Assembly (NCBI GenBank): GCA_023150875.1
Contig: JAKLKC010000051.1
Span: 1 to 49,410, forward strand
Source: Myxococcota bacterium
GTDB taxonomy: Bacteria > Myxococcota_A > UBA796 > UBA9615 > JAKLKC01
DNA length: 49,410 nt
Direction of reading: 5' to 3'
A model generated the notes under the pieces. It saw only the letters and a program-made list of their open reading frames with translations. It had not been told where the DNA came from and searched no databases. Each line of letters opens with the position of its first letter. Position 1 is the stretch's first letter. The translations under genes were made by a program, and so were the position numbers. Positions 8,447-17,793 of this stretch are shown piece by piece.

Positions 8447-8476
8447 ATGATAGCACGCGAGGATCCGGCGGGTGAA
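8447..8476 (-). promoter_or_regulatory. Possible promoter of the unknown-protein/tdk pair
   Basis: On the minus strand TTCACC (8476-8471) and TATCAT (8452-8447) are separated by 18 bases, 66 bases ahead of the ATG at 8381. Each box matches the sigma70 consensus at about four or five of six positions. Confidence 0.4.
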
Positions 8477-8491
8477 CGGTGGGGGCCACGT

Positions 8492-9226
8492 TCAATCTCC
8501 CACGATCTCCGCCTCGGTCGCCCGGGAGAGGTCGAGGCAGGCCAGATCGTGGGCCGACCGGAAGTGCTCCCGCATCTTCGCGCCGGCCGTCCCGACCTTC
8601 CGCCAGCCCAGGACCACGGACGCGCCTCCCCCCACCAGGGGCACCAGCCGGGCGACGTTCGAGGGCGCAGCCTCCAGCAGGCGCGTCGCCACCGCCTGGG
8701 CCATGCGGACCGCCAGGGGGTTCGCGCCCGGGGCGCCCCGGACCACCACCGACGGCAGCCGCGAGCCCAGGTCCGCGCGGGTGCCCTCGAACCCCTCGAC
8801 GTCCCCGGCGACGCCCAGCCCCCGGGACAGCGCCTTCCACAGGTCGATCTGGCCCCGCTGGGTGCGGTGGTCGAAGCCGTAGACCAGCGACAGGGTCTGG
8901 GAGAGGCGGAGCAGGACCACGGCGAGGTGTGCCAGGACCGGGACCAGCCCCAGGGCGCCCCCCGCGCCCGCGGTGGCACCCACCACCGCGGCGGTCCGCC
9001 GGGAGCGCCGGATCGCCCGCTCCGCGAAGGGGTCCAGGTCGGTCGAGGGGCGGCGGACGACGTCGGCCAGGTCGGAGACCGGCACGCCCCCCTCCCGGAG
9101 CTCGGCCAGGACGTCGTCCGGGGACACCGACACCGCGTCGTAGGCCCGGCGGAGCACCTCGCGCTCCAGGGCCCGGCGCAGGTCGTCCAGCCGCGCCCTC
9201 CACTCCAGTTCGTCCATCGTGCTCAT
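8492..9226 (-). CDS. EcsC-family protein
   Basis: 244 residues. The ATG at 9226 is preceded by a strong AGGAGG. After a helical N-terminal region (MSTMDELEWRARLDDLRRAL), residues ~80-120 contain the hydrophobic helical hairpin characteristic of EcsC-like proteins (GATAGAGGALGLVPVLAHLA, then RLSQTLSLVYGFD). An amphipathic C-terminal half follows (LLEAAPSNVARLVPLVGGG). The molecular role of EcsC proteins is unsettled; it is membrane-associated or membrane-proximal. It is transcribed away from the tol operon, sharing a 286-base divergent region. Confidence 0.75.
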   Translation of the reverse strand: MSTMDELEWRARLDDLRRALEREVLRRAYDAVSVSPDDVLAELREGGVPVSDLADVVRRPSTDLDPFAERAIRRSRRTAAVVGATAGAGGALGLVPVLAHLAVVLLRLSQTLSLVYGFDHRTQRGQIDLWKALSRGLGVAGDVEGFEGTRADLGSRLPSVVVRGAPGANPLAVRMAQAVATRLLEAAPSNVARLVPLVGGGASVVLGWRKVGTAGAKMREHFRSAHDLACLDLSRATEAEIVGD

Positions 9227-9337
9227 GGCGAGGTCCTCCTCGGCCGCCGGCCCGGGGCGCGCCCGCTCCCCGGCCCTCCGTCCCGGGGAGGGTCCCTCCG
9301 CCGGGCTGGATCGCGGCCGGGAGGCCGCGGCGAATCG

Positions 9338-9366
9338 TTGCCCACCCGGGAATATTCCACTACGCT
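9338..9366 (+). promoter_or_regulatory. Possible tol operon promoter with a palindrome in the spacer
   Basis: TTGCCC (9338-9343) and TACGCT (9361-9366) are 17 bases apart, and the spacer contains the perfect 10-base palindrome GGAATATTCC (9349-9358). It lies in the divergent region between the EcsC gene and tolQ. A small inverted repeat (CCTCCT...AGGAGG, 9383-9400) follows. The -10 is weak, so this is tentative. Confidence 0.4.
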
Positions 9367-9512
9367 CCGGGCCTCTTATCATGCCTCCTCGGGAGAGGAG
9401 GTCTCCTCACGCCCACCCGATCGAGTCCCCAGGTCACGCCGCCGTCCGACCGCGTCCGCGGTGGGGCTCGGCCGTCCGGGCGGACCCACCGAATCCCGAG
9501 GCCCATCGTACC

Positions 9513-10283
9513 GTGCTTCGAAGCCTCCTCTCGCTGATCCTCGTCGGGCAGGCCGATCCGGCCGCGCCCGCCTCCCCCCCGCCTCCCGCCGTCGTCGAGG
9601 CCGCCCCGACCCACGGGCTGTGGCAGATCGTCGCCGAGGCCGATCCGCTGGTGAAGCTGGTGATGCTCCTCCTGTTCGCCATCTCGGTGACGAGCTGGGC
9701 GGTGATCATCCACAAGGCGGTCGCCCTCGGCCGGGCCCAGCGCGCCTCGGCGAAGTTCCTGGAGCTGTTCTGGCACAGCAAGCACCTGGACGACGTGTAC
9801 AACGCCCTGCCCCAGTTCTCGGGGGCGCCGCTGGCCCAGGTCTTCAAGGCGGCCTACAACGAGCTCGGGAAGGTGTCGGAGCGGCAGAAGACCTCCCAGG
9901 CCAACCCGTACCAGCTCCGGGGCGCCGAGACCGTGGCCCGCTCCCTCAGGCGCTCCATCAACGTCGAGATGACGGAGATGGAGCGGCTGACCCCCTTCCT
10001 GGCCACGGCGAGCAACGCCTCCCCCTTCATCGGGCTGTTCGGGACCGTGTGGGGCATCATGCGCGCCTTCCAGGAGATCGGCATCAGCCAGTCCACCTCC
10101 ATCGCCACCGTCGGGCCGTACATCTCCGAGGCCCTCATCGCCACCGCGGTCGGCCTGTTCGCGGCCATCCCCGCGGGCATCTTCTACAACTACTTCGTCA
10201 CCCGCACCCGGGTGCTCGGGTCGGAGATGGAGAACTTCTCCCACGACCTGCTCAACATCGTCGAGCGCCACCTGACGCTGTGA
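9513..10283 (+). CDS. tolQ: TolQ/ExbB-type proton channel subunit
   Basis: Inner-membrane subunit that, with TolR, uses the proton gradient to energise the Tol system for outer-membrane constriction and stability. The first membrane helix (~residues 45-65: VKLVMLLLFAISVTSWAVII) is followed by a cytoplasmic loop (FLELFWHSKHLDDVYNALPQ). Then comes the conserved TolQ/ExbB region with ATASNASPFIGLFGTVWGIM and the last helix ISEALIATAVGLFAAIPAG. The 256-residue length from GTG 9513 fits. An in-frame ATG at 9381 would add 44 low-complexity residues; neither start has a good ribosome site. First gene of tolQ-R-A-B. Confidence 0.92.
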   Translation: MLRSLLSLILVGQADPAAPASPPPPAVVEAAPTHGLWQIVAEADPLVKLVMLLLFAISVTSWAVIIHKAVALGRAQRASAKFLELFWHSKHLDDVYNALPQFSGAPLAQVFKAAYNELGKVSERQKTSQANPYQLRGAETVARSLRRSINVEMTEMERLTPFLATASNASPFIGLFGTVWGIMRAFQEIGISQSTSIATVGPYISEALIATAVGLFAAIPAGIFYNYFVTRTRVLGSEMENFSHDLLNIVERHLTL

Positions 10284-10334
10284 CCTGATCCCGCCGCCCC
10301 TACCGAGGGTGGGCGCGGCGCGAGGGAGGCCGAG

Positions 10335-10798
<464 letters not shown>

Positions 10799-10802
<4 letters not shown>

Positions 10803-11623
10803 TCGACGCGGCGAGAGGCACCGCCCGGGACCGCCGGGGGGAGCGGCTGGCTCCCTCCTTAGCGGCGTCCGTCGGCCTGCACGTCGGCCTCGTCGCGGTG
10901 TCGCTGATCCTGGGGCGCCTCGGGGGCGGCGAGCGCCCCCCGCCGATGCCGCCCACGATGATCGTCGAGCCCCTCTATGCCCTGCCCCGGGACCCCGGGC
11001 AGCTCCCCGACCGCCCCCAGTCGGCGCCCCCACCCGAGGCGGGGCAGCAGGGGGAGGAGGAGCCGCCCGACCCCCGGGACGCCATGGTCCTGCCGGACCC
11101 GGCGACGCCGAAGGAGCGTGGGACCGACGTGAAGCGCGAGGAGCGGGAGGAGCTGGAGCGCAAGAAGCGCGAGGCCCTGGAGCGCATGGCGAAGCTCGAG
11201 CCCGGCACCCGGGACGTCGCGCCCACCTCCGACGAGGGGCTGACGGAGGAAGACTGGGTGTGGAACCCCAGCGGCAAGGGTTCGTCCGACCCCGTGCTCG
11301 GCCGCTACGTGGCCCAGGTCAGGAACGCGATCATCCCCCACTTCCACGTCGTGAACCGGGGGGTCCTGAAGGACTCGCCGGACTTCTACGTCGGCGTGAC
11401 CGTCCGCATCGACCGCAAGGGGACGGTCCTGGAGTACCGGATCACCCGGGGCTCGGGATCGGCCCCCTTCGACAGCTACGCCCGGTCGGCGATGCGAAAA
11501 ACCCAGCAAGGCGGCGGACTTCCGGCCCCCGACGACGCCCAGTGGCAGAGACTCTCGGGCGGTCGCCAGGACGAGGTGCTCGTCGACGTCCAGTTCGCCG
11601 CGAGGGACATGAGCCTCCAGTGA
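10799..11623 (+). CDS. tolA: TolA/TonB-like energy-transducing protein
   Basis: Links the TolQR motor to the outer envelope. The GTG start at 10799 overlaps the tolR stop (GTGA). An N-terminal membrane helix (residues ~18-38: LAASVGLHVGLVAVSLILG) is followed by a proline-rich then charged Lys/Glu helix region (EREELERKKREALERMAKLE). The C-terminal TolA/TonB-like domain contains VLGRYVAQVRNAIIPHFHV and GVTVRIDRKGTVLEYRITRG. 274 residues, short for TolA but common outside enterobacteria. The helical stalk is much reduced. It is distinguished from TonB only by its place in the tol operon. Confidence 0.85.
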
Positions 11624-12957
11624 CCAAGACCACCGCCCTCCCCCGCCTCGCCCTGATCCTCGCCGGTCTCGCACTCGCCGGCGGCCCGGTGCGGCCGGCG
11701 TCCGCCCAGGAGCGGGTCCTGGTCGTCATCGACCAGACCTCCGATCAGGGCTTCCCCATCGCCGTGCCCCAACTCCTGGGCCTGGACGGCAGCCCCGATC
11801 CCCAGCTCGCCGCCGAGGTGCACCGGGTCGTCTTGGGCGACCTCCGGATCGTGCCCGCCTTCCAGGTCATGGACCCCGAGTCGTTCCTGGAGGACCCCAA
11901 GAAGGCGGGGCTCCGGGAGGGCGAGTTCAACATGGAGGACTGGCGGGTCGTGGGGGCCCTCGGGCTCGCCAAGTGCGGCTACCGCAAGACCTCCTCGGGG
12001 GAGGTCCAGGTGGAGGTGCGGGTCTACGACGTCGAGGCCGGCGCCCTGGTGGCGGGGAAGGTGGTCTCGGGGACTGGCTCGCCCCGGGCCGTCGGCCACC
12101 GGGTCGCCGACGTGATCTACGAGGCCTTCACCGGCCAGAAGGGGATGTTCTCCACCCGGATCGCCGCCGTGGGCAACGCGGGCGGCAACAAGGAGGTGTA
12201 CCTGCTGGACGTCGACGGCCAGAACGTCACCCCCATCAGCCGCAACGGCTCCATCAACCTGTCCCCGTCGGTCTCCCGGGATGGCACCCGGATCGCCTAC
12301 ACCTCCTACAAGGACGGGAACCCCGATCTCTTCGTCGCCGACCTCGCCACGGGCCGGAGCGAGAAGGTCTCGGGCCGGTCGGGCATCAACACCGGCGGCG
12401 CCTTCAGCCCCGACGGCGGGTCCATCGCCCTCACCCTCAGCAAGGACGGCGACTCCGAGATCTACCTGCTGGACCGCCGCGGCGAGATCCTCGACCGGCT
12501 GACCCGGGCCTGGGGGATCGACGTGAGCCCCACCTGGTCCCCCGACGGCCAGCAACTCGCCTTCGTCTCCTCCCGGGAGGGCACGCCCCAGGTCTTCGTG
12601 ATGGACCGCAGCGGGGGGAACCTCCGGCGCCTCACCTTCGCCGGCACCCACAACGTGTCGCCGGCGTGGTCCCCCGACGGCAAGCAGATCGCCTTCGCGG
12701 GCCGCGACGAGGGCCGGTTCGACATCTTCGCCATCAACGCCGACGGGACCCACCTGCGCCGCCTCACCCAGTCCGCGGGCGACGACGAGGACCCCTCCTG
12801 GTCCCCCGACGGGGGGTTCATCGTCTTCTCGTCGGACCGGGACGGCCGGGCGAAGCAGCTCTACATCATGGGCGCCGACGGGCGGAACCCCGTGCGGGTG
12901 ACCGACGGCAAGGGCTCCTGGACCAACCCCGACTGGGGTCCCCTCGCCGGACGCTGA
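11620..12957 (+). CDS. tolB: TolB periplasmic beta-propeller protein
   Basis: Periplasmic Tol component that interacts with Pal and outer-membrane partners. A signal peptide (residues 1-~28, LALILAGLALAGGPVRPASA) leads to the TolB N-terminal domain (DLRIVPAFQVMDPESFLEDP). Six propeller-type repeats follow, with typical phrases: LSPSVSRDGTRIAYTSYKDG, GAFSPDGGSIALTLSKDGD, VSPTWSPDGQQLAFVSSREG, VSPAWSPDGKQIAF, PSWSPDGGFIVFSSDRDG. The GTG start at 11620 overlaps the tolA stop (GTGA). 445 residues, normal length. No pal gene follows, which is unusual for this operon. Confidence 0.95.
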   Translation: MTKTTALPRLALILAGLALAGGPVRPASAQERVLVVIDQTSDQGFPIAVPQLLGLDGSPDPQLAAEVHRVVLGDLRIVPAFQVMDPESFLEDPKKAGLREGEFNMEDWRVVGALGLAKCGYRKTSSGEVQVEVRVYDVEAGALVAGKVVSGTGSPRAVGHRVADVIYEAFTGQKGMFSTRIAAVGNAGGNKEVYLLDVDGQNVTPISRNGSINLSPSVSRDGTRIAYTSYKDGNPDLFVADLATGRSEKVSGRSGINTGGAFSPDGGSIALTLSKDGDSEIYLLDRRGEILDRLTRAWGIDVSPTWSPDGQQLAFVSSREGTPQVFVMDRSGGNLRRLTFAGTHNVSPAWSPDGKQIAFAGRDEGRFDIFAINADGTHLRRLTQSAGDDEDPSWSPDGGFIVFSSDRDGRAKQLYIMGADGRNPVRVTDGKGSWTNPDWGPLAGR

Positions 12958-13011
12958 TCCCCCCCGGGGGGGGGTGTCCCCCTCCCTGCCCTGCCCTCCC
13001 CGGACGCCCCC

Positions 13012-13980
13012 ATGAGCTTCTCCCGCGGCTTCCCCGATCCCGGCCCGCCCCGGACCGTCGCCACCATCGACATCGGAAGCGGCTCCGTCCTGCTCCACGT
13101 CTTCGAGGCCGACGCCCCGGGGTCCCGCCGCTACCGCGTCGTCGAGTCCCTGTGCATGGTCACCGGGCTCGGCCGCGGGAAGGGCGCCGACGGTCGCCTC
13201 CACCCCGCGTCGGTGGAGCGCACCTTCGAGGCCCTGGCCCACTACCGGCGGCGCATGGACCAGGCCGCCGTGGGGGACGTGGTGTGCGTCGGCACCTCCG
13301 CCCTCCGGGACGCCCCCGACCGCGGGGGGCTCGTCGACCGGGCCAAGGCCGAGCTGGACCTCGACATCGAGGTGATCCCGGGCCGTGAGGAGGCGAGGCT
13401 CACCTGGCTGGCCGCCCACCGGGAGTTCGGCGACCTCGGCCCCCTGCTGGTGGTGGACATCGGAGCGGGCTCGACGGAGTACGTGCACGGCGAAGGGGGG
13501 CGGATCGCCTGGTCCCGGAGCCTCGACCTGGGATCGGTACGCCACGCCGAGGCGTACCTGGCGGGGGAGGACCCCCCGGACCCCCGCTCCCTGGCCCGCC
13601 TGCGGGCCGCCCTGGACGAGGCCCTCGCCGCCCTCCCCGACACCGCCCCCGGGGTGAACGTCGTGGGGGTCGCCGGGACCGTCACCACCCTGCTGGCGGT
13701 CCGGGACGGCGTCGAACCGTGGGATCCCGACCAGGTCCACGGCCGGCACATGTCCCGCGAGGAGCTGGACCAGGTGCTCGCCCGCATCGACGCCGTCCCC
13801 CTAACCGAGAGGCGCCGGATCCCGGGGATGCACGCCGCCCGGGCCGACGTCATGCCCTCGGGCGGGGAGATCCTGCGCGCCTCCCTGGCCCGCTTCGGCG
13901 CGACCGGGCTCGTCGTCAGCGACCGGGGGATCGGGTTCGGGGCCCTGTACGACCGCTGGCCGACGATCCGGCTCCGCTGA
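13012..13980 (+). CDS. Ppx/GppA-family phosphatase
   Basis: Sugar-kinase/HSP70-fold enzyme that hydrolyses inorganic polyphosphate or pppGpp. The phosphate-1 motif VATIDIGSGSVLLHVFE is near the start, then VVCVGTSALRDAPD, the second motif LLVVDIGAGSTEYVHGEG, and the C-terminal VVGVAGTVTTLLAV. The 322 residues match the short, single-module Ppx form. It starts 54 bases after tolB with no strong ribosome site. Co-occurrence with a rel/spoT gene in the window fits stringent-response metabolism, but whether polyP or pppGpp is the substrate cannot be told from sequence. Confidence 0.88.
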   Translation: MSFSRGFPDPGPPRTVATIDIGSGSVLLHVFEADAPGSRRYRVVESLCMVTGLGRGKGADGRLHPASVERTFEALAHYRRRMDQAAVGDVVCVGTSALRDAPDRGGLVDRAKAELDLDIEVIPGREEARLTWLAAHREFGDLGPLLVVDIGAGSTEYVHGEGGRIAWSRSLDLGSVRHAEAYLAGEDPPDPRSLARLRAALDEALAALPDTAPGVNVVGVAGTVTTLLAVRDGVEPWDPDQVHGRHMSREELDQVLARIDAVPLTERRRIPGMHAARADVMPSGGEILRASLARFGATGLVVSDRGIGFGALYDRWPTIRLR

Positions 13981-14019
13981 CGGCGGAACCTGCTCGGACG
14001 CGGGGATGCCCGGCGGGAT

Positions 14020-14238
14020 CGCGTGGCCTGCGGTGCTGGGCTCCCCCGCGAGCTGCCCGGGCCCGTGCCGGAGGTCCTCCGTGAGCAGGTCGTCGGCCTC
14101 GGAGCTCAGGTCCTCCCCATCGCAGGGGGCACGTCGGTGCGCTCGCCTCCCTCCCGCCCCTGCATCGCGATCCGTTCGACCGGATGCTCGCGGCGCAAGC
14201 CAGGGCGGAAGGCGTTCCCCTCGTCAGCGCCGACTCTA
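14020..14238 (+). pseudogene. VapC-like PIN toxin remnant, 5'-truncated and frameshifted
   Basis: Two adjacent frames together read like the C-terminal half of a PIN-domain toxin. The frame of 14023 gives GLPRELPGPVPEVLREQVVG then AQVLPIAG. The frame from 14130 continues HVGALASLPPLHRDPFDRML, then AAQARAEGVPLVSADS, a textbook VapC C-terminal motif (H-R-D-P-F-D-R-x-L-x-A-Q-A). The shift falls in a run of five G (14125-14129); six would restore a continuous A-G-G-H reading. The N-terminal DTxxLLW part is absent and the end merges into the stop region of the DUF4143 gene. No antitoxin is visible. Confidence 0.7.
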
Positions 14239-15432
14239 GCTCCCCGCCCCGCCACCCTCCCGCTGGGCGAGCCAGTCCCAGCCCGCGAGGGTCCAGGGGT
14301 GGGCAACGATGCCGGCGCCGAGGGGCAGGGGCCTCGGGATCGGCGCGAGCAGCGCGCAGTTGTCGGCGGGGATGCCGCCCAGCTCCCGCCACTTCTTCAG
14401 CGCCCCACCGTCCCCCGGCGTGAGCGTCTCGCCCGCCTTGATCTCGAAGCCGTGCAACTCGCCCTGGTATTCGACGACGACGTCGACCTCGATCGGGTCG
14501 CTCGACCGCCAGAAGTAGAGGCTCGGCAGCTCGCCGCGGGCGCGGAAGCCCTTCAGCCACTCGCCGACGATCAGGGTCTCGAAGAACGCACCCCAGAATG
14601 GGCTGCGACGGAGCACCTGGGCGTCGTGGATCCCGAGCAGGTAGGAGGCGAGGCCGGTGTCGACGAAGTACAGCTTGGGGCTCTTGACGAGGCGCTTGCC
14701 GAAGCTGGCGTGGTAAGGCGGCAGCAGGAAGATCGTGTAACTCGCTTCGAGGGCGGAGAGCCACCGCCGGACGGTCGTCTGCGAGATGGCGGCATCGCGG
14801 GCAAGGTCCGCGACGTTGAGGAGCTGGCCGGTCCGCGCGGCGGCGAGGCGCAGGAACCGTTCGAAGTCACCCAGATCCTGCACCTGGAGGATCTGCCGGA
14901 TGTCGCGCTCGAGGTAGGACTGGATGTAGCTGGCGCACCAGATCTGGCGGTCCACGGCGTCGTTCTCCGAGATCTCGGGGAACAGGCATCGCACGATGAC
15001 GTCGGCTTCGGGCCGGGACGGGCGGCGCTCGTGCCACGAGTAAGGGAGCAGCGTGAGGATCGCCGCGCGCCCGGCCAGCGACTGCCCGACCTGTTCCATG
15101 AGGAGGAAGTTCTGCGAGCCGGTCAGCAGCCACTGCCCCGGACGCCGATCGGCATCTACGAGGGTCTTGATGTACGAGGGAAGCTCGGGCGCATACTGGA
15201 TCTCGTCGAGGATGACGGGCGGTGGGTTCAGGCGGAGGAAGCCACGCGGATCCGCGCGGGCGAGAGCGCGGATGTCCGGGTCCTCCAGCGACAGGTAGGC
15301 GTGGGTGTCCCCGTACATGTCGCGCAGCAGGGTCGTCTTTCCGGACTGGCGGGGGCCGGTGACCACGGCGACCGGAAAAGTCCGCGCGGACCGCCGCAGA
15401 GCGTCCTTCAAGTCCCTCGACCTCATGGGCAC
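14236..15432 (-). CDS. AAA ATPase with DUF4143 C-terminal domain
   Basis: 398 residues. The AAA_14-type ATPase domain has Walker A GPRQSGKTTLL (~residues 27-37), Walker B PPVILDEIQYAPEL (~71-84) and a sensor-like LLTGSQNFLLME. The C-terminal DUF4143 region has SYIQSYLERDIRQILQVQDL and a winged-helix-like stretch (ISQTTVRRWLSALEASYTIF). It then has the nuclease-like YFWRSSDPIEVDVVVEYQG and GFEIKAG, resembling the DxD/ExK layout of a PD-(D/E)xK fold. The family is common in bacteria and archaea, often in accessory DNA; its role is unknown. GTG 15432 has AAGGAG upstream; an ATG at 15426 is the alternative. It directly abuts the VapC remnant. Confidence 0.88.
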   Translation of the reverse strand: MPMRSRDLKDALRRSARTFPVAVVTGPRQSGKTTLLRDMYGDTHAYLSLEDPDIRALARADPRGFLRLNPPPVILDEIQYAPELPSYIKTLVDADRRPGQWLLTGSQNFLLMEQVGQSLAGRAAILTLLPYSWHERRPSRPEADVIVRCLFPEISENDAVDRQIWCASYIQSYLERDIRQILQVQDLGDFERFLRLAAARTGQLLNVADLARDAAISQTTVRRWLSALEASYTIFLLPPYHASFGKRLVKSPKLYFVDTGLASYLLGIHDAQVLRRSPFWGAFFETLIVGEWLKGFRARGELPSLYFWRSSDPIEVDVVVEYQGELHGFEIKAGETLTPGDGGALKKWRELGGIPADNCALLAPIPRPLPLGAGIVAHPWTLAGWDWLAQREGGGAGS

Positions 15433-15663
15433 ACTCTACTCCTTGCAGATCGGCTTTTCAAAAGTGCATTTCAAACCACTCGGCGAGTGGCGGGGTCCAA
15501 TCCCGCAGGGGACCGGCATGGGGCAGGGCCCCCCGGGGATCGCCAGGACGGGGGCTTCCCGCGGGGGCGGGGGATGAGTGTCCCCGTCTGAACGGTCGCC
15601 GGGTATCATCCTGGAGCGCGCGGACGCTGGGCGGCCTCATCGCCCCCGCGGGGGAGGTGGGAC

Positions 15664-16320
15664 GTGGACACGCTGGCGCTGCTGGGGACCCTCCTGGGGC
15701 TGGGCTTCACCTCGGGGATCAACCTGTACGCGACGGTGTTCGCCACCGGGCTGGCCCTCCGGATGGGCTGGCTGACCCTTCCGCCGTGGCTGGGATCCCT
15801 CCAGGTGCTGGGGGAGGAGTGGATCGTGATCGTCGCCGGCGCGCTCTACGCGGTGGAGTTCCTGGCCGACAAGGTCCCCGCCGTGGACCACGCCTGGGAC
15901 GCCGTCCACTCCTTCATCCGGCCGGTGGGCGCCGGGCTGCTGGCCTGGACGGCGGTGCGGGGGGCGGGCCTGGACCCCGTCGTGGAGATCCCCCTGATCC
16001 TCGCCGTCGGTGGGGTCGCCCTGTCCAGCCACGCCGTCAAGGCGGGAACCCGCGTCGTCGCCGCCTCCGCGGGGGGGCACTTCCTCGGCGTCGGGGTGGG
16101 GCTGAGCCTGCTGGAGGACCTGGTGGCCCTGGCGGTGGCCTTCCTCTCCTTCCTGGCCCCGGTGCTGGTGCTGGGCGGCCTCGTGGTGTTCGGCGTGCTG
16201 CTCTGGTGGCTCGCTCCCCGCCTCCTCCGTGCCGCCGGGGGCGCCTTGGGAAGGGTCAGGGGGCTGCTGGGGCCCCGTCCCGGTGCGCCCCCCGCCAGTC
16301 CGGGGGGCGGCGCCGGCTGA
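15664..16320 (+). CDS. DUF4126 membrane protein
   Basis: 218 residues with about five hydrophobic segments. The start (MDTLALLGTLLGLGFTSGIN then LYATVFATGLALR) and the loop VEFLADKVPAVDHAWDAVHS are hallmark DUF4126 phrases. The tail is basic and Pro/Gly-rich. It is an inner-membrane protein of unknown function. GTG 15664 has GGGGGAGGTGG directly upstream, a strong ribosome site. A TATCAT sequence at 15604-15609 could be a -10 box but has no convincing -35. Confidence 0.82.
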   Translation: MDTLALLGTLLGLGFTSGINLYATVFATGLALRMGWLTLPPWLGSLQVLGEEWIVIVAGALYAVEFLADKVPAVDHAWDAVHSFIRPVGAGLLAWTAVRGAGLDPVVEIPLILAVGGVALSSHAVKAGTRVVAASAGGHFLGVGVGLSLLEDLVALAVAFLSFLAPVLVLGGLVVFGVLLWWLAPRLLRAAGGALGRVRGLLGPRPGAPPASPGGGAG

Positions 16321-16325
16321 CCTCA

Positions 16326-17006
16326 TCAGTCGCCGGTCCCCACCCCCTCCACAGGGCGCGCCAGGAGCGCGAAGTCCATCTCGAGGGCGTTGGCCACCTT
16401 CACGGTGCCCAGGGCGACCGAGACCCGCTCCATGCCGAACTGGTCGTGGGTGATCTCCAGGGTCCCCCGGGCGGTGAGGTGGTCGCGGTCCACCTCCACC
16501 GAGACGGGGACCTCCACCCGCCGGGTGCGGCCGTGGAGGGTCAGGTCGCCGACGATCCGCAGGTCCCACCCCCGGGACGTCCGTTGGGCGGCGTCGATGG
16601 ACACGGTGCGGAATCGGATCTCGGGGTACTCCCGCACCTCCAGGACCTTCTCCTCCATGTCCCGTTGGACCTCTGCCCGGCTCTCGGGGTCGCGGTCGGG
16701 ATCGACGACGCGGATCCCGCGGGTGGGCACGGTGAAGGAGACCGTCGACGACTCGATGTCGTCGGGTACGTACCGCACCTGCCCCGTGAGCCCCGTCACC
16801 CTCACCAGGTGATCGTGCCCGAGTCCGGCGAGCATCCCCGCCGTGCCCACCTGGACGTCGACCCGGCTGGCCTCGGGGTCGATGGAGAACATGCGGGCCT
16901 CCTCCGCCGCCCGGGCCGTGAAGGGCAGGGCGGCGAGCAGGAGGGCCAGCAGGGGTCCGCCGACGAGGGCCCTCGCGCGGGAGCGGGGCGCGGTGTCCGC
17001 GGGCAT
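16326..17006 (-). CDS. YceI-family periplasmic protein
   Basis: Lipocalin-like polyisoprenoid-binding fold, secreted. The ATG at 17006 is preceded by GGAGG. A signal peptide (ALVGGPLLALLLAALPFTARA) is followed by the YceI beta-barrel: MFSIDPEASRVDVQVGTAGM, LGHDHLVRVTGLTGQVRYVP, YPEIRFRTVSID, VVGDLTLHG-like IVGDLTLHGRTRRVEVPVSV. 226 residues, normal for the family. The ligand is presumably a long-chain isoprenoid or amphiphile. Transcribed divergently from the next gene. Confidence 0.9.
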   Translation of the reverse strand: MPADTAPRSRARALVGGPLLALLLAALPFTARAAEEARMFSIDPEASRVDVQVGTAGMLAGLGHDHLVRVTGLTGQVRYVPDDIESSTVSFTVPTRGIRVVDPDRDPESRAEVQRDMEEKVLEVREYPEIRFRTVSIDAAQRTSRGWDLRIVGDLTLHGRTRRVEVPVSVEVDRDHLTARGTLEITHDQFGMERVSVALGTVKVANALEMDFALLARPVEGVGTGD

Positions 17007-17150
17007 GGTGTCCTCCCATGTCGATGCCCAGGGATCCCGTGCAGGCGGCGCGCCACGATGCCGCGACCTGAAACCCCGGGGGCCCGGGGCGCGTACCTCC
17101 TGGCGCCGCCCTCGGCCGGGGCCGGCGCCCGGGGAGCGAGGAGCGGACGG

Positions 17151-17744
17151 ATGGCGGGGTTCGAGCTGACCTGGATCGACAAGGACGCCGAGGTGGGGCC
17201 GGTCTTCCGGATCCACCGGCCCGGGTGGGACGACGTCTACACGCGGGAGATCCCCGGCCGGCGCGTCCTGAGGCTCAACACGGTGAACGCGCCTCCCATC
17301 GAGTACGTGGAGCCGGCGGTGGAGGCGTTCCGCGTCCTCGCCGAGCGGTGGGGAGCGCCCATCGTCTACCTCATCGACCCCGACGTCCGGCGCCCGCCCG
17401 CGGCGCGCTTCCTCTACGAGTGGAGCCGGCGGGCGTACCAGGAGGGATCCGTCGACCAGTCCTACATGGTGATGACCAACCGGGTGACCCGGGCCCTGGG
17501 CGGCCTGGTGTGCCGTATGTTCGTGGCCGGCGGCATGCCCATCGAGGCCGTGGTGCCCGGGGAGCTCCAGGAGAGGCTGGCGCGCCTGGACCTCTCCTGC
17601 GGTCGCCCCGGCTTCGCGTGCGCCTCCGGCTCGACGGCGCTGGCGCTCCGCCGCGGCTTGGCGGACGACGCCTACGGCCAGATCCTCCTGCGGGTGATCC
17701 GGCGCCTCTCGGGGGGGAGCCGGGACGAGCAGCCCCGCCCCTGA
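17151..17744 (+). CDS. Unknown protein, 197 residues, possibly STAS-like
   Basis: The ATG at 17151 has GAGGAG upstream. The protein is cytoplasmic by appearance. The first 130 residues alternate beta strands and helices (MAGFELTWIDKDAEVGPVF, RRVLRLNTVNAPPIEYV, GAPIVYLIDPDV, YMVMTNRVTRALGGLVCRMF), which recalls STAS or SpoIIAA-like single-domain proteins found in this sort of genome. The C-terminus has two Cys (LSCGRPGFACASG). No catalytic motif. It sits 49 bases upstream of the radical SAM gene and may be co-transcribed. Confidence 0.7.
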   Translation: MAGFELTWIDKDAEVGPVFRIHRPGWDDVYTREIPGRRVLRLNTVNAPPIEYVEPAVEAFRVLAERWGAPIVYLIDPDVRRPPAARFLYEWSRRAYQEGSVDQSYMVMTNRVTRALGGLVCRMFVAGGMPIEAVVPGELQERLARLDLSCGRPGFACASGSTALALRRGLADDAYGQILLRVIRRLSGGSRDEQPRP

Positions 17745-17793
17745 CCGCCGCCCCCGCTCCAGGCCGCCCCGCATCCCACGACGAGGGATCCCG

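Noticed and set aside
12961-12977. C7/G9 inverted run after tolB as a terminator
   Set aside because: The stem has no loop to speak of and no T-run follows.
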